Assembly: GCF_017515565.1 (NCBI RefSeq)
Contig: NZ_JAFWFN010000047.1
Span: 38,642 to 102,641, forward strand
DNA from: Halomonas sp.
Lineage (GTDB): Bacteria; Pseudomonadota; Gammaproteobacteria; Pseudomonadales; Halomonadaceae
Direction of reading: 5' to 3'
DNA: 64,000 nt
Each line of letters begins with the position of its first letter. The stretch's first letter is position 1. Shown here in pieces: positions 18,807-29,515 of the stretch. The notes under the pieces are model-generated. The model was given only the letters and a program-made list of their open reading frames with translations. It was not told where the DNA came from and made no database searches. Both the position numbers and the translations under genes were made by a program.

Positions 18807-19988
18807 ATGACTCAACACAATAACGCACCCAATGCTGACCCCGCCAATGACCCTTGGGCCGACATTCGGCCCTACATGGATCATGAGGTGAAAGACGTTC
18901 TTGCGCGCCTCTCCCACGACAGCGAGCTACTCGATGCGCTAACGCAATTCCGGTTACCGCGCCTAGCCAAATGGGCACCTCCTCTCGCACGCGGCCTGGC
19001 AAGCTATGCCGTGCGCCGCGAGGTGAAAGGCGTTACCACCGTGCGTGGCTTCCAAATGCGTATTGCCCATTATATGGAGCGCATGATTCGCACCACCACG
19101 GATGCGTTTGACGTCGCAGGTCTTGATAAACTCGACAATCACAGCGCCTATTTATTTATCGGCAACCACCGTGACATTTCGCTGGATCCTGCGTTTGTCA
19201 ATTACGCGCTCTATCAAGCCAATCGCGATACCGTGCGTATCGCGATTGGTGACAACCTGCTGAAAAAGCCTTATGTCACAGACCTTATGCGTCTAAACAA
19301 GAGCTTTATTGTGCCGCGCAGCGCCCGTGGCAAGCGCGCCATGCTGGCGGCCTATCAGCAGCTTTCCGCCTACATACGCCACTCCATCACGGTCGACCAG
19401 CACTCCATCTGGATGGCTCAGCGTGAAGGGCGTGCCAAAAACGGCATAGATCATACCGACTCCGCTATTATCAAAATGCTCATCATGGCCAGACGCCACG
19501 CAGAGCGTGACATGGAATTTGGCGAAGCCATTGCCGAATTGAAGCTGGTGCCGGTCTCCATAAGCTATGAGTACGATCCCTGCGATCTGCAAAAAGCCCA
19601 GGAGCTGCATGATGTGGCCACTCAGGGCAGCTACGCTAAAGGCGAATTTGAAGATATTCGCTCGATTGTGGCGGGAATTACCGGCTCCAAGGGGCGTGTC
19701 CAACTCAAATTTGGCAGTCCGGTCAGCGCCGATATGGCCACACCTGGGGAAGTTGCGGCAGAAATCGACCGACAGGTTATTGGCGGCTACCGCTTGTTCC
19801 CGAGCCACTATCTTGCCTTGGAAGCACTGGGTGAGGCGCCAGAACTGGTCGCCCGTAAAGCCATTACACGGCAAGACAGAGAGCGTTTTAAGGAGCGTTT
19901 AGCCAGCGTTCCTGAAGCGCTACGCCCCTACTGGCTCGAACAGTACGCCAACCCGGTAAAACATAAAGCGGGCCGTTTAACCCTTTAA
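18807..19988 (+). CDS. PlsC-like glycerolipid acyltransferase family protein
   Basis: A 393-residue protein with an acyltransferase core of the 1-acylglycerol-3-phosphate type. IGNHRDISLDPAFVN near residues 120-133 corresponds to the NHxxxxD active site, but the spacing here is HX5D instead of HX4D. SFIVPRSARGKRAML and SIWMAQREGRAKNG provide the phosphate-binding Arg and the EG-R motif. There is no clear membrane helix, and the 115-residue N-terminal extension is uncharacterised. It is a longer, divergent branch than PlsC, and its acyl acceptor is unknown. It lies 59 bases after rdgC on the same strand. Confidence 0.75.
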   Translation: MTQHNNAPNADPANDPWADIRPYMDHEVKDVLARLSHDSELLDALTQFRLPRLAKWAPPLARGLASYAVRREVKGVTTVRGFQMRIAHYMERMIRTTTDAFDVAGLDKLDNHSAYLFIGNHRDISLDPAFVNYALYQANRDTVRIAIGDNLLKKPYVTDLMRLNKSFIVPRSARGKRAMLAAYQQLSAYIRHSITVDQHSIWMAQREGRAKNGIDHTDSAIIKMLIMARRHAERDMEFGEAIAELKLVPVSISYEYDPCDLQKAQELHDVATQGSYAKGEFEDIRSIVAGITGSKGRVQLKFGSPVSADMATPGEVAAEIDRQVIGGYRLFPSHYLALEALGEAPELVARKAITRQDRERFKERLASVPEALRPYWLEQYANPVKHKAGRLTL

Positions 19989-20013
19989 ACGCTATTGAAT
20001 ATTTCCAACGCTA

Positions 20014-20040
20014 GCGGCCGAGCAGAACATGCTCGGCCGC
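20014..20040 (+). terminator. Strong hairpin after the acyltransferase gene
   Basis: GCGGCCGAGCA, loop gaaca, TGCTCGGCCGC: an 11-bp perfect stem, but followed by CGAAAAAG rather than a T-tract on the plus strand. It may be a 3'-end stabilising hairpin or a weak terminator. Confidence 0.5.
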
Positions 20041-20116
20041 CGAAAAAGTGCTATGGTCAAGGCAATAATTGTTCCGCTTGGCAGTTTCACCAAGCGCGGT
20101 CTTAAGGAGAGTCCTA

Positions 20117-20398
20117 ATGTCCGCCTCAGAAATTCAAAAAACACGCATCATCAACGAGCTGCATGGCTTTATACGCAAACTGCTCCAAGACCCAAAAATT
20201 CTTGAACAGGCGCTGGCCATTGCTCGCCAGCAGCTGGCCGAAGGCAATAGCGCTTCGGCGATGGCACGTATCGCTAACGAGATATCCGACACCACCAGCG
20301 TGCACATTCCTGAAGACCCCGCAGAGCACTCCGACGCCGACAAGCTGTTTTTGAACGTGCTGCGCGAAGTGGTGCAAGAAGAGCAAGCGCTGTATTAG
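20117..20398 (+). CDS. Hypothetical 93-residue helical protein
   Basis: Not recognised. AAGGAGAGTCCTA precedes the ATG at 20117, so I reject an in-frame start 48 bases upstream. The product is predicted to be largely alpha-helical and soluble: IINELHGFIRKLLQDPKILEQALAIARQQL, then an Ala-rich stretch and an acidic HIPEDPAEHSDADKL segment. It has no Cys, signal peptide or membrane helix. It lies between the acyltransferase gene and metG on the same strand. Confidence 0.7.
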   Translation: MSASEIQKTRIINELHGFIRKLLQDPKILEQALAIARQQLAEGNSASAMARIANEISDTTSVHIPEDPAEHSDADKLFLNVLREVVQEEQALY

Positions 20399-20536
20399 CG
20401 TTAAGAATTCTTGTTAGTTTTTAGCAACCGCTATTGACGACAAACAGTTCTAGCGCACGATTTTACGTTACCGGCGAAGTGCATTTATCCTTCGCCGTCT
20501 TTATTTGTTATGGCCTAACCGGAAGCATCATTCACC

Positions 20537-22573
20537 ATGTCCAACACTGCCCCGCGCAACATTTTGGTGACCAGCGCGCTCCCCTATGCGAATGGAGCGA
20601 TTCACCTCGGTCACCTGCTTGAGTACATCCAAACGGATATCTGGGTGCGTTTTCAAAAAAGTCGTGGCCAGCAGTGCTACTACGTTTGCGCCGATGATGC
20701 CCATGGCACCGCCATTATGCTGCGCGCTGAGCAGGAAGGCATCACCCCAGAGGCATTGATCGCCCGCGTCTCCCAAGACCACCAAGAAGACTTTGCCCGC
20801 TTTGGCGTTGGGTTTGATAACTACCACTCCACCCATTCCGACGAAAACCGTTATTTTAGTGAACTGATCTACACAAGCCTGCGCGATAAAGGCCATATTG
20901 CCACTCGCGATATTGAGCAGATGTTTGACCCTCAAAAAGGCCTGTTCCTGGCGGATCGCTTTATTAAAGGCACCTGCCCCAAGTGCGGTGCAGATGATCA
21001 GTACGGCGATAACTGTGAAAAGTGTGGTGCGACCTACACCCCTGCAGATTTGATTAACCCAGTTTCAGCTATCTCAGGCGCAACCCCCGAGGTACGCAGC
21101 TCTACCCACTACTTCTTCAAGTTGCCTGATTTCGCCGAATTTCTTCAGCAGTGGATTAACGACGGTCACGTTCAGCCACAAATTCGCAATAAGCTTATGG
21201 AGTGGTTCGAATCCGGGTTTAACGAGTGGGACATCTCCCGAGACGCGCCTTACTTTGGCTTTGAAATCCCCGACGCTCCAGGCAAATACTTCTATGTGTG
21301 GCTTGATGCCCCCATTGGTTACTTGGCTAGCTTTAAAAACCTTTGCGACCGCGAAGGAATTGATTTCGATAGTTTCTGGCACAAAGACTCAAGCGCCGAG
21401 GTTTACCACTTCATTGGTAAAGACATTGTCTACTTCCACGCGCTGTTTTGGCCCGCCATGCTCCATGGCGCCGACCTACGCACCCCTACGGCGGTTAATT
21501 GCCACGGCTTTTTAACCGTCGATGGTGCCAAGATGTCCAAGTCACGCGGCACTTTTATTAAAGCCGCTACTTATGCCGAGCACCTCAACCCAGAATACTT
21601 GCGCTACTACTTTGCAGCGAAGCTAACCTCGAAGGTCGACGATTTAGACCTCAATTTGGAAGATTTCGCCGCACGGGTTAACTCTGATCTGGTCGGCAAA
21701 GTGGTTAACATCGCCAGCCGCTGCGCAGGCTTTGTGAAAAAAATCGGTAACGGCACCTTGGCAGAACACTGTGCCGAGCCCCAGATGGTGGCGCGCTTTA
21801 TTGCTGCCGGCGAAGATATTGCGGGCGATTTCGAAGCGCGGGAGTTTAGCCGAGCCATGCGCAAAATCATGGAATTGGCAGATGAGGCCAATACCTATAT
21901 TGCTGAAAAAGAACCCTGGGCACTGGCAAAACAGGATGGCCGCGATAGCGAGGTGCTAGAGATCTGCTCCGTAGGCATCAACCTGTTCCGTCAGTTAATG
22001 GTCTACCTCGCTCCGGTAGTGCCTGTAATGGCTGAACAAGCCCGAGAGTTCCTCAAGCTTGACTCCCTGGACTGGGAAAGCCGTGGTGATGTGTTGATCA
22101 ATCATCCGATCAATAAGTTTAAACCCCTAATGACGCGGGTTGAGCGTGACAAAATCGACGCCATGATTGAGGGCTCCAAGGAGGATTTAGTGGAAGAACA
22201 GAAGCTGAAGAACACCCCCAAAGGCCCCTTGGCAGACGACCCTATTGCTGCAGAAATCAGCTTTGACGACTTTGCTAAAGTAGACCTGCGCATTGCTCGC
22301 ATCGCGAAAGCGCAATACGTTGAAGGTGCGGATAAACTCCTGCAGCTAACCCTGGATTTGGGCGGCGAAACCCGCAATGTCTTTTCAGGCATTCGGTCAG
22401 CCTACTCGCCAGAAGCGCTTGAAGGCCGCTTAACCGTCATGGTCGCTAACTTAGCGCCACGCAAGATGCGCTTTGGTGTGTCGGAAGGCATGGTACTGGC
22501 TTCTGCTAACAACGAGGGTATTTACCTGCTCTCCCCCGACTCTGGCGCAGAGCCAGGTCAGCGTGTAACGTAA
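20537..22573 (+). CDS. metG: Methionyl-tRNA synthetase
   Basis: Charges tRNA-Met. A class I synthetase of 678 residues with the HIGH-type motif HLGH near residue 25, a zinc knuckle with [17 protein letters not shown] near residues 145-162, and KMSKS near 332-336. A C-terminal EMAP-type tRNA-binding domain (about residues 575-678: [30 protein letters not shown]) dimerises the enzyme. The 138-base gap upstream contains no clear promoter. It ends at a strong terminator. Confidence 0.98.
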   Translation: MSNTAPRNILVTSALPYANGAIHLGHLLEYIQTDIWVRFQKSRGQQCYYVCADDAHGTAIMLRAEQEGITPEALIARVSQDHQEDFARFGVGFDNYHSTHSDENRYFSELIYTSLRDKGHIATRDIEQMFDPQKGLFLADRFIKGTCPKCGADDQYGDNCEKCGATYTPADLINPVSAISGATPEVRSSTHYFFKLPDFAEFLQQWINDGHVQPQIRNKLMEWFESGFNEWDISRDAPYFGFEIPDAPGKYFYVWLDAPIGYLASFKNLCDREGIDFDSFWHKDSSAEVYHFIGKDIVYFHALFWPAMLHGADLRTPTAVNCHGFLTVDGAKMSKSRGTFIKAATYAEHLNPEYLRYYFAAKLTSKVDDLDLNLEDFAARVNSDLVGKVVNIASRCAGFVKKIGNGTLAEHCAEPQMVARFIAAGEDIAGDFEAREFSRAMRKIMELADEANTYIAEKEPWALAKQDGRDSEVLEICSVGINLFRQLMVYLAPVVPVMAEQAREFLKLDSLDWESRGDVLINHPINKFKPLMTRVERDKIDAMIEGSKEDLVEEQKLKNTPKGPLADDPIAAEISFDDFAKVDLRIARIAKAQYVEGADKLLQLTLDLGGETRNVFSGIRSAYSPEALEGRLTVMVANLAPRKMRFGVSEGMVLASANNEGIYLLSPDSGAEPGQRVT

Positions 22574-22594
22574 TTTAGCTAAGGTATCCGCTAA

Positions 22595-22626
22595 GGGCAG
22601 AGGCTGTACGCCTCTGCCCTTTTATT
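22595..22626 (+). terminator. Rho-independent terminator of metG
   Basis: GGGCAGAGGC, loop tgtac, GCCTCTGCCC followed by TTTTATTATTT; it starts 22 bases after the metG stop. Confidence 0.92.
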
Positions 22627-22675
22627 ATTTAAGATAACAATAATAGTTTAACCTGACTTTCATCTGAGATGCTCC

Positions 22676-24277
22676 ATGGCTAATCGCTGTACCACTTCTC
22701 TACGCTTTCGCTTTTTGATTGCCCTTACCAGCGTTTTTCTACTGGCAGTAATAGTGCTTGGCCTGCTAACTCGGTTTGTATTTTTTCCAGCCCTCTATAA
22801 AGAAGAGCAGTCCATTATTATTAATGAAATGGACCGCCTTGAACGCAGCGTCACGGTTAATCAACAGCAACTTCAAGCCCAGGCACGCGACTGGGCAACC
22901 TGGGACGACACCTACGAATTTGTCCAAGGCAACTACCCGCGCTACGCCGAGGTAAACTTCAGCCAGAGCATGTTTGAAGAGATGCGTTATAAGCTGATGG
23001 CCTTTTTTAACGCCGATGGCGAGGTTCACTTTCTTGGCGGCTTGAACCCTACTACAGGGCAGTATCAAACCTGTGAAACGGCTACCCAAACATGCAGCTG
23101 GATGATGCCTTATGTGGTCTCAATGCAGCGCTCCATTCAAGAAGGTAGCGACCAAAAGCACAACGTACTTTATACCCACCCCGCGCCAACCATGGTGGCG
23201 TCCAGCCCAATTCTGCGCACTGACTCCAGCGGCCCGCCCACCGGCTGGCTGTTTAAAGTACGCGCCATGAACAGTGACTGGCTGGGCGTACTAAGCGAGC
23301 TCACTGGTATGCCGCTCTCGCTTACTGTGCGCCCAATCGCATCGATACCCGCATCTCGCACCACCTCTACTATTATGGGGAACACGGTGCTTGCCGAACG
23401 CTTTCTTACCACCTATCAGCCCGGTGCCATAATTGCGATCAGTAGCCGCCTAGAGCGCGACCGTTACTTAGCGGGCTTACGCTCATTACGCTATGTGCTG
23501 TTATGGACGGGTGTAATGATGCTGTTGGTGATTGTCGCCGTTCTGGTGCTGTTGCAAAAAATGATATTAGCCCCGCTGCGCGCACTCACTCTTTTTACCG
23601 AACAACTTAGTCAGGAATCGTTACCTCAACACGGATTGACCCACCGCAGTGACGAAATAGGCCTCTTGGCGAGAGCCTTTGAGCGCCAATTTACCCGCCA
23701 GCGTCAGCTCAATGAAAAATTAAGTATTCTCTCCACCCACGACACTTTAACGGGATTGCCTAACCGTCGCCTTTTTGATCACGAGTTACAGCGCGCTGTA
23801 GAGCAAGCGATAGCCCATCACACCCCTGTTGCGGTGATGATGCTCGACATCGATCATTTTAAATTATTTAACGACCACTACGGCCATCCCAAGGGCGACC
23901 ACTGCCTCGCTACCGTGAGCGCAAAACTTCAAGCGTTTGCCGAGAATAATGACGTTTTGATTGCCCGAACCGGCGGCGAAGAGTTCTCTGTACTCGCAGA
24001 GATGCCCGCCGACCAGGCGCACCGGTTAGCCAACGCCATTAATGCGGAAATTGATGCGCTTAACTACCCCCACGCTTTTTCACCGGTTGCCCCCCACCTT
24101 ACCTTTAGTATTGGTATAAGTACCTTGGAGATAGATGAGCACTTTACACCTTCGGCACTCATGAGCACCGCCGACCAAGCACTCTACCAAGCTAAAAAAG
24201 CCGGGCGGCATCAGGTGCGTCTTTATGCACCACCGCTAGCCAATGAAACAGTTTCTGCGCACAATACGCCGCCATGA
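22676..24277 (+). CDS. Membrane CHASE4-HAMP-GGDEF diguanylate cyclase
   Basis: A 533-residue sensor predicted to make cyclic di-GMP. Helix 1 spans about residues 12-35. The periplasmic domain carries the CHASE4 hallmark [12 protein letters not shown] near 80-91. Helix 2 is about 272-296, followed by a HAMP-like segment and a GGDEF domain from about 355 ([14 protein letters not shown]). The active site reads GGEEF near residue 432, an active variant in known cyclases. The RxxD inhibitory site normally five residues upstream is absent (AENNDVLIA), so product inhibition is probably lost. Its TGA overlaps the rsxA ATG as ATGA (24274-24277), linking translation of the two. The ligand of the sensor domain is unknown. 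Confidence 0.88.
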   Translation: MANRCTTSLRFRFLIALTSVFLLAVIVLGLLTRFVFFPALYKEEQSIIINEMDRLERSVTVNQQQLQAQARDWATWDDTYEFVQGNYPRYAEVNFSQSMFEEMRYKLMAFFNADGEVHFLGGLNPTTGQYQTCETATQTCSWMMPYVVSMQRSIQEGSDQKHNVLYTHPAPTMVASSPILRTDSSGPPTGWLFKVRAMNSDWLGVLSELTGMPLSLTVRPIASIPASRTTSTIMGNTVLAERFLTTYQPGAIIAISSRLERDRYLAGLRSLRYVLLWTGVMMLLVIVAVLVLLQKMILAPLRALTLFTEQLSQESLPQHGLTHRSDEIGLLARAFERQFTRQRQLNEKLSILSTHDTLTGLPNRRLFDHELQRAVEQAIAHHTPVAVMMLDIDHFKLFNDHYGHPKGDHCLATVSAKLQAFAENNDVLIARTGGEEFSVLAEMPADQAHRLANAINAEIDALNYPHAFSPVAPHLTFSIGISTLEIDEHFTPSALMSTADQALYQAKKAGRHQVRLYAPPLANETVSAHNTPP

Positions 24278-24855
24278 GCGAACTCTTTATCATTTTGATT
24301 AGCACCGCGCTGGTCAACAATTTTGTACTGGTACAGTTTTTAGGGCTTTGCCCTTTCATGGGCGTTTCCAATAAGCTGGAATCGGCCATGGGTATGTCGC
24401 TGGCCACCACCTTTGTACTTACGCTTGCCTCCGCTGCCAGCTACGTGGTGTATCACGGTTTACTGGTGCCTTTTGATATTACCTATCTGCGTACCATTAG
24501 CTTTATTGTAGTGATCGCTGCCGTCGTACAGTTCACCGAAATAATGGTGCGCCAGCTCAGCCCCCTGTTGCATCAGGTGTTGGGTATTTTTTTGCCGTTG
24601 ATTACCACCAACTGTGCCGTACTCGGGGTAGCTCTACTGTCACTTAACCGCGAGCTAAGTTTTTTCCACACGACGCTCTATGGCCTAGGCGCAGCGCTGG
24701 GGTTCTCGCTGATCCTGGTACTGTTTGCCGCGATGCGCGAGCGCTTGGCCAGCGCAGATGTACCCATGCCTTTTAAGGGGGCAGCCATCGCAATGATTAC
24801 CGCGAGCCTTATGTCGCTAGCATTTCTTGGTTTTTCTGGCTTGGTGCAGGGGTAG
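24274..24855 (+). CDS. rsxA: Rnf/Rsx complex subunit A
   Basis: Six-helix inner-membrane subunit of the Rnf-type electron transport complex, 193 residues. [20 protein letters not shown] and [14 protein letters not shown] are the family signatures. The two conserved Cys (in LGLCPF and TTNCAV) bind the intramembrane iron-sulfur cluster shared with subunit E. It begins the rsxABCDGE operon but starts within the stop of the preceding GGDEF gene. Confidence 0.97.
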   Translation: MSELFIILISTALVNNFVLVQFLGLCPFMGVSNKLESAMGMSLATTFVLTLASAASYVVYHGLLVPFDITYLRTISFIVVIAAVVQFTEIMVRQLSPLLHQVLGIFLPLITTNCAVLGVALLSLNRELSFFHTTLYGLGAALGFSLILVLFAAMRERLASADVPMPFKGAAIAMITASLMSLAFLGFSGLVQG

Positions 24856-24858
24856 CCC

Positions 24859-25461
24859 ATGGGCGATACATTTTCATGGTGGGGCATTGTCAGCGCAATC
24901 GGCGTGCTTACGGGGCTAGGTATTATCTTTGGAGCACTGCTGGGCATGGCCAGCGAACGCTTTAAAAGCGAAGAGAACCCGCTGGTTGAACAAATTAATG
25001 CGCTGCTGCCGCAAACCCAGTGCGGCCAGTGCGGCTACCCTGGCTGCCGCCCCTACGCCGAAGCCATCAACCAAGGCGATGCCCTCAACAAGTGCCCGCC
25101 CGGCGGCGACGCCACTATTCACGCATTGGCCGACCTATTAGGCCGAGAACCAGCGCCTTTAGATGGTGAAGCGGCCATCGACGATACCGTGGCGTTTATC
25201 CGCGAGGCGGAATGCATTGGCTGCACTAAGTGCATTCAGGCGTGCCCGGTTGATGCCATTATTGGGGCCGCCAAACAGATGCATACCGTGATCGAGGATG
25301 AGTGCACCGGCTGTGACTTATGTGTAGCCCCCTGCCCCGTGGATTGCATTGATATGCTACCCAGAAGTAAGCCGCTCACCCAGTGGCAGCCGTTAGTTAG
25401 CGCTTCTGGAATCATTGCCAGTGACCGCCCCCACGCCAGGAGTGCGCATGCCCGCCTTTGA
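24859..25461 (+). CDS. rsxB: Rnf/Rsx complex ferredoxin subunit B
   Basis: A 200-residue peripheral electron carrier with an N-terminal membrane helix (residues 9-30). It has a four-Cys cluster domain, C55, C58, C63 and C79 ([11 protein letters not shown]...KCPPGG), and two bacterial ferredoxin motifs, [12 protein letters not shown] and [12 protein letters not shown]. It passes electrons between RsxC and the membrane subunits. It is three bases after rsxA, and rsxC starts within its last codons. Confidence 0.97.
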   Translation: MGDTFSWWGIVSAIGVLTGLGIIFGALLGMASERFKSEENPLVEQINALLPQTQCGQCGYPGCRPYAEAINQGDALNKCPPGGDATIHALADLLGREPAPLDGEAAIDDTVAFIREAECIGCTKCIQACPVDAIIGAAKQMHTVIEDECTGCDLCVAPCPVDCIDMLPRSKPLTQWQPLVSASGIIASDRPHARSAHARL

Positions 25462-27109
25462 GTTTCCGGGCGGCATTTACCCGCCCGAGCGTAAAGCCCG
25501 CTCGAATCAATCTCAGTTGCAGGTTGCACCGCTGCCCGCCCTGGTAACACTGCCTTTAAAGCAGCATGCTGGGAACGCTGCGACGCCCTGCGTTGCGGTG
25601 GGAGACAGCGTGAAAGTGGGCAGCTTGATCGCCCAGCGCGATGGCATGATTTCCGCCTCTCTTCACGCCAGCGTAAGTGGCACCGTCACCCAGATTAGCA
25701 ACACCGCGATTACTATTGAGGCGGACGGGCTGGACAGTTGGCACACCATGCCCTCCCTGGACTGGCGAATCGCAGCTCCTGCCACACTGCTCGAAAGACT
25801 AGATAGCAGCGGGCTAACCGGCCTAGGGGGGGCGGGCTTTCCCACTTACATTAAAGCTCAGGTCGCAGAGCATCACGCCATAGACACTTTGGTGGTTAAC
25901 GCCGCCGAGTGCGAGCCCTATATCACCGCCGACGACCTTACCCTGCGCAGCTACCCAGCTGATGTGCTGGAGGGTGCCCAGCTAATTGCCAGGCTCTGCG
26001 GGGCGCAAACCATCATTATCGGGATTGAAGATAACAAACCCGAGGCCATTAGTGCCTTAGAGCACGCGCTCCCCCAGGCACAGCATCCGGCAGCCATCGT
26101 GCTGAAGGTCATCGAGACCCGCTATCCCAGCGGGAGTGAGCGCCAGCTAATCAAAAAAGTGCTTAATCGTGACGTGCCCAGCGGCGGTTTGCCTGCCGAT
26201 GTGGGCACGCTGTGCCATAACCCAGGCACCCTGCTGGCAGCACTTCATGCCGTGCGCGACGGCGAACCGTTGGTTGAGCGTATTGTTACCCTAACCGGCG
26301 AAGCGGTTAGCACCCCTGGGAATTACTGGATACGGTTAGGCACATCGGTAGCCAGCTTGCTCAACGGCGTTGGTTTAATGTCCGGGCAACTCCATCAGGT
26401 CATTGTTGGCGGCCCCATGATGGGTAACCCCCTTGCCACGTTAGACACACCGGTGACGAAAACCACCAACTGCCTGATTGCCGCTACCCTGGCAGAGCTA
26501 CCGCCAGCGCCTGTTGAGTCGCCCTGCATTCGCTGCGGCGCCTGCGAAAGCGTGTGCCCCGCCCAGCTACTCCCCCAACAGCTGCACTGGTATGCCCGGG
26601 CAGAAAACGATAGCACACTGGAAACACTTAACCTGTTTGACTGTATTGAGTGCGGTGCCTGCAGCTTTGTATGCCCCAGCTTTATTCCGCTGGTTGAGGA
26701 TTATCGCTTAGCAAAGCAGCGCATCCGTATGAAACAGATAGAAACAGCCAAATCCGATCACGCTAAGCATCGCTTTGAATTCCGTCAGGCACGTTTAGCG
26801 CGGGAAGATGCGGAAAAACAGGCCCGCCGACAGGCAAGGCTGGCTCAAACGCAAAAGCCTTCGACGAGCACGGCAGATGATCACTCCACGCCAGAGGTAG
26901 ATCTGCGTAGCCTGCGCATTGCCCAAGCCGCCGCCAAAGCTGCGGTTAAAAAAGCTGAAAAAGTGCTAGCCAGGGCCGCCGAAAAAGATCCTAAGCAGCG
27001 CTTTGATGATTTAGAAACCCAGCTTGCAACCGCCCAGGAAAATCTCAAGGCGGCGGAGGCGCGCCTTGCCAACGCGCGCGATAACGCCATCCATAAGGAC
27101 ACCCCATGA
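25448..27109 (+). CDS. rsxC: Rnf/Rsx complex NADH-oxidising subunit C
   Basis: The cytoplasmic subunit that takes electrons from NADH. It is 553 residues from ATG 25448, which follows CCAGGAG and begins [16 protein letters not shown] as in the family; an in-frame ATG eleven codons upstream is less likely. Seen: the FMN/NADH fold with [12 protein letters not shown] and [12 protein letters not shown], and two 4Fe-4S motifs, [12 protein letters not shown] and [12 protein letters not shown]. The C-terminal Ala/Lys/Glu-rich tail (about residue 435 on) is helical and shorter than in E. coli RsxC, which has about 740 residues. Its stop overlaps rsxD. Confidence 0.96.
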   Translation: MPAFEFPGGIYPPERKARSNQSQLQVAPLPALVTLPLKQHAGNAATPCVAVGDSVKVGSLIAQRDGMISASLHASVSGTVTQISNTAITIEADGLDSWHTMPSLDWRIAAPATLLERLDSSGLTGLGGAGFPTYIKAQVAEHHAIDTLVVNAAECEPYITADDLTLRSYPADVLEGAQLIARLCGAQTIIIGIEDNKPEAISALEHALPQAQHPAAIVLKVIETRYPSGSERQLIKKVLNRDVPSGGLPADVGTLCHNPGTLLAALHAVRDGEPLVERIVTLTGEAVSTPGNYWIRLGTSVASLLNGVGLMSGQLHQVIVGGPMMGNPLATLDTPVTKTTNCLIAATLAELPPAPVESPCIRCGACESVCPAQLLPQQLHWYARAENDSTLETLNLFDCIECGACSFVCPSFIPLVEDYRLAKQRIRMKQIETAKSDHAKHRFEFRQARLAREDAEKQARRQARLAQTQKPSTSTADDHSTPEVDLRSLRIAQAAAKAAVKKAEKVLARAAEKDPKQRFDDLETQLATAQENLKAAEARLANARDNAIHKDTP

Positions 27110-28155
27110 GCATGATGCACGCCGCCCAGGTAGGCGCTGCCCCATCAACCGCCCACCTTATGCGGTGGGTCATAGTGGCAACCCTGCCAGGCATAGCGGC
27201 CATGACGTTCTATTTCGGGCTGGGTGTGATCAGTAACGTGCTGCTAGCCGGGTTATTTGCCCTTGGTGCTGAAGCGCTGATAGTAACCCTACGCCAGCGA
27301 CCAGTAAGGCCAGCGCTGTGGGATTCCAGCGCGCTGCTTACCGGCGTATTGTTAGGCGCCTCTCTGCCGCCCGCTAGCCCCTGGTGGCTCATCGCGGTAG
27401 GCGTGTTAGCCGCAGTTGTAGTTGCTAAGCAGCTGTATGGCGGCTTGGGCCACAACCCATTTAATCCGGCCATGGTGGGCTACGCCTTACTACTGGTGTC
27501 GTTTCCTACTTACATGACGCTGTGGTCGCCGCCCCAACCACTTACGGCCGATACGCTATTCAACCAAACGCTATGGGCGAAAATTATTGGCTCCCTGCCC
27601 CCAGCAACGCTTGATGCGTTGAGCGGTGCCACGCCGCTTGACGCCTTCAAGCACAAAGGTGAGGCGGTGCTTGCCAGCGAGTTCTGGGCTAGCCAGCCGC
27701 TTCCCGAAGGCACGCTTAGCGCTTGGCGCAACGTGGCGCTTGCTTGGTTAATCGGCGGGTTAGTGCTAATCGCCAAGCGTATTATCAGCTGGCATATCCC
27801 CGTCGCCATGCTGGGCAGCATGATGCTGTTAGCGGCGCTATTTTATGCCAGCGATCCAAGCCACTTTGCCTCGCCGCTGTTTCACCTACTAACAGGCGCC
27901 ACGCTGTTTGGAGCGTTTTTTATCGCCACCGACCCGGTCTCAGCGGCCACCAGCCAACGTGGCAAGCTGATTTATGGAGCGGGCATCGGCGCCCTAGTGA
28001 TGATTATTCGCACCTTCGGCGGCTACCCCGATGCGGTGGCGTTTGCGGTACTGCTAATGAATCTCTGTGTACCGCTATTAGATATTTATACGGTGCCGCG
28101 CCCGAGCGGTCATGCCAACACAGCAACTCACCCAGCGCCCAAGGAGCCACTATGA
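27106..28155 (+). CDS. rsxD: Rnf/Rsx complex subunit D
   Basis: A membrane subunit of 349 residues, homologous to NqrB, with about ten hydrophobic helices. GGLGHNPFNPAMVGYA and the covalent FMN site LSGATPLDAF (Thr in SGAT, near residue 175) are present, together with FFIATDPVSAATSQRGKL. ATGA (27106-27109) overlaps the rsxC stop and another ATGA (28152-28155) overlaps rsxG. Confidence 0.97.
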   Translation: MSMMHAAQVGAAPSTAHLMRWVIVATLPGIAAMTFYFGLGVISNVLLAGLFALGAEALIVTLRQRPVRPALWDSSALLTGVLLGASLPPASPWWLIAVGVLAAVVVAKQLYGGLGHNPFNPAMVGYALLLVSFPTYMTLWSPPQPLTADTLFNQTLWAKIIGSLPPATLDALSGATPLDAFKHKGEAVLASEFWASQPLPEGTLSAWRNVALAWLIGGLVLIAKRIISWHIPVAMLGSMMLLAALFYASDPSHFASPLFHLLTGATLFGAFFIATDPVSAATSQRGKLIYGAGIGALVMIIRTFGGYPDAVAFAVLLMNLCVPLLDIYTVPRPSGHANTATHPAPKEPL

Positions 28156-28787
28156 CGCCTCGCCAAGCGATGCTTCGCGGCGCCTTTGCCTTAGGGGCCT
28201 TTGCACTGGTCACCGCGGGCAGCGTCGCACTTACCCGCGCGCTAACCGCCGAGCGAATTGCCACCCACCAGCTCGCCTATCAACACCGCCAGCTACAGGA
28301 AGTGCTGCCCTCTGCGCTGGCTGACACGCCTGTGCAAGATGTTTTAAATGGCGTCTTTGAGCTACCCAATCCTTTGCAGCTTGGGCATCACAGCGATACA
28401 CAAGGCTGGCAAATTCTTAGCGGTGACGAAAGCGCGCTTATCCTGCCGGTGGTTACGCGCCAAGGCTATAACGGTGAAATCAGGCTGCTAGTCGGCATTG
28501 ACCAACAGCGCAAAATAACCGGTGTACGGGTTACCCAGCACCAAGAGACGCCAGGGCTCGGCGATGATATCGAGCGCCAGCGTAGCGACTGGATAACTCA
28601 CTTTAACGGGCTGAGCTTAACCAGCCTGCCGCCGGAAAGCTGGGCGGTACACAAAGATGGCGGCCAGTTCGATGCTTTTACCGGTGCAACCATTACCCCC
28701 CGCGCCGTGATTAATGCGGTACATCAGGCGCTTTTATACACGACAGAGACCGACCTCCCCATCACCTTTGAGGAGCCCACTCTATGA
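28152..28787 (+). CDS. rsxG: Rnf/Rsx complex FMN-binding subunit G
   Basis: A 211-residue protein anchored by one N-terminal helix (residues 8-29), with a periplasmic FMN domain. The flavin attachment motif is [13 protein letters not shown] near residues 175-187 (Thr in TGAT). [15 protein letters not shown] is the usual RsxG/NqrC segment. The start is ATG 28152, overlapping the rsxD stop; a longer open frame continues upstream inside rsxD but is not coding. Its stop overlaps the rsxE ATG. Confidence 0.97.
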   Translation: MTPRQAMLRGAFALGAFALVTAGSVALTRALTAERIATHQLAYQHRQLQEVLPSALADTPVQDVLNGVFELPNPLQLGHHSDTQGWQILSGDESALILPVVTRQGYNGEIRLLVGIDQQRKITGVRVTQHQETPGLGDDIERQRSDWITHFNGLSLTSLPPESWAVHKDGGQFDAFTGATITPRAVINAVHQALLYTTETDLPITFEEPTL

Positions 28788-29485
28788 GCCAATGGCGCCA
28801 ACTCACCCGTGAGGGGCTATGGTCCAATAACCCTGCGCTGGTTCAACTGCTTGGGCTTTGCCCGTTGCTGGCCGTTAGCGGCAGCGTGGTTAATGCACTC
28901 GGGTTAGCCATTGCGACGCTGCTGGTGATGGTCGGCGCCAGCACGACGATTTCACTCCTGCGCCATCAGGTACCCAGTGCGGTGCGGCTACCGGCGTTTG
29001 TCATGATTATTGCCGCCTTTGTTACCTGTGCCGAGCTATTGATGGCTGCCTATGCGTACCCGCTTTACCAAGTGCTGGGGATTTTTATTCCGCTGATTGT
29101 GACCAACTGCGCCATTTTAGGCCGTGCAGACGCCTTCGCCTCGCGCCAGTCGGTGCTGCCTGCCGCTATCGATGGCTTTATGATGGGGGTAGGCTTTGGC
29201 GCGGTACTGATCGTGCTGGGCGCGATACGTGAACTGCTTGGCCAAGGGACGCTGTTTAGCGGCATGGCGCTGCTCTTTGGCCCTGCGGCCGCTAACTGGC
29301 AGCTAACCTTGGTCGATAATTATCAGTTTTTGTTTTTCATCCTGCCGCCAGGTGCTTTTTTTGTTGCGGGGCTGTTGATCGCACTAAAAAATGCGTTCGA
29401 TCAACGTAGCGCAACTCGGGCACGCCCAGCCACCGTTACGCCACGTAGTGATCGTCGGGTAAGGGTTACCGGCACGATCAAATAA
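28784..29485 (+). CDS. rsxE: Rnf/Rsx complex subunit E
   Basis: A 233-residue membrane subunit, paralogous to RsxA in inverted topology. [20 protein letters not shown] and [17 protein letters not shown] carry the conserved Cys residues. The C-terminus is basic ([20 protein letters not shown]). Rnf couples ferredoxin-NAD oxidoreduction to sodium or proton transport; in E. coli the homologue Rsx reduces SoxR. No soxR is in this window, so the choice is open. It is followed 30 bases later by nth, the usual Rsx neighbour. Confidence 0.96.
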   Translation: MSQWRQLTREGLWSNNPALVQLLGLCPLLAVSGSVVNALGLAIATLLVMVGASTTISLLRHQVPSAVRLPAFVMIIAAFVTCAELLMAAYAYPLYQVLGIFIPLIVTNCAILGRADAFASRQSVLPAAIDGFMMGVGFGAVLIVLGAIRELLGQGTLFSGMALLFGPAAANWQLTLVDNYQFLFFILPPGAFFVAGLLIALKNAFDQRSATRARPATVTPRSDRRVRVTGTIK

Positions 29486-29515
29486 AGCAGCTTTTAATAA
29501 CCAAGAGAAGACTCC

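Noticed and set aside
19293-19874. Open frame of 193 codons antisense to the acyltransferase gene
   Set aside because: Mirror-frame artefact of a GC-biased coding region; no ribosome site or family match.
27723-28151. Upstream extension of rsxG inside rsxD
   Set aside because: The extension product is low in family likeness, and ATG 28152 overlaps the rsxD stop in the same way as the other rsx junctions.
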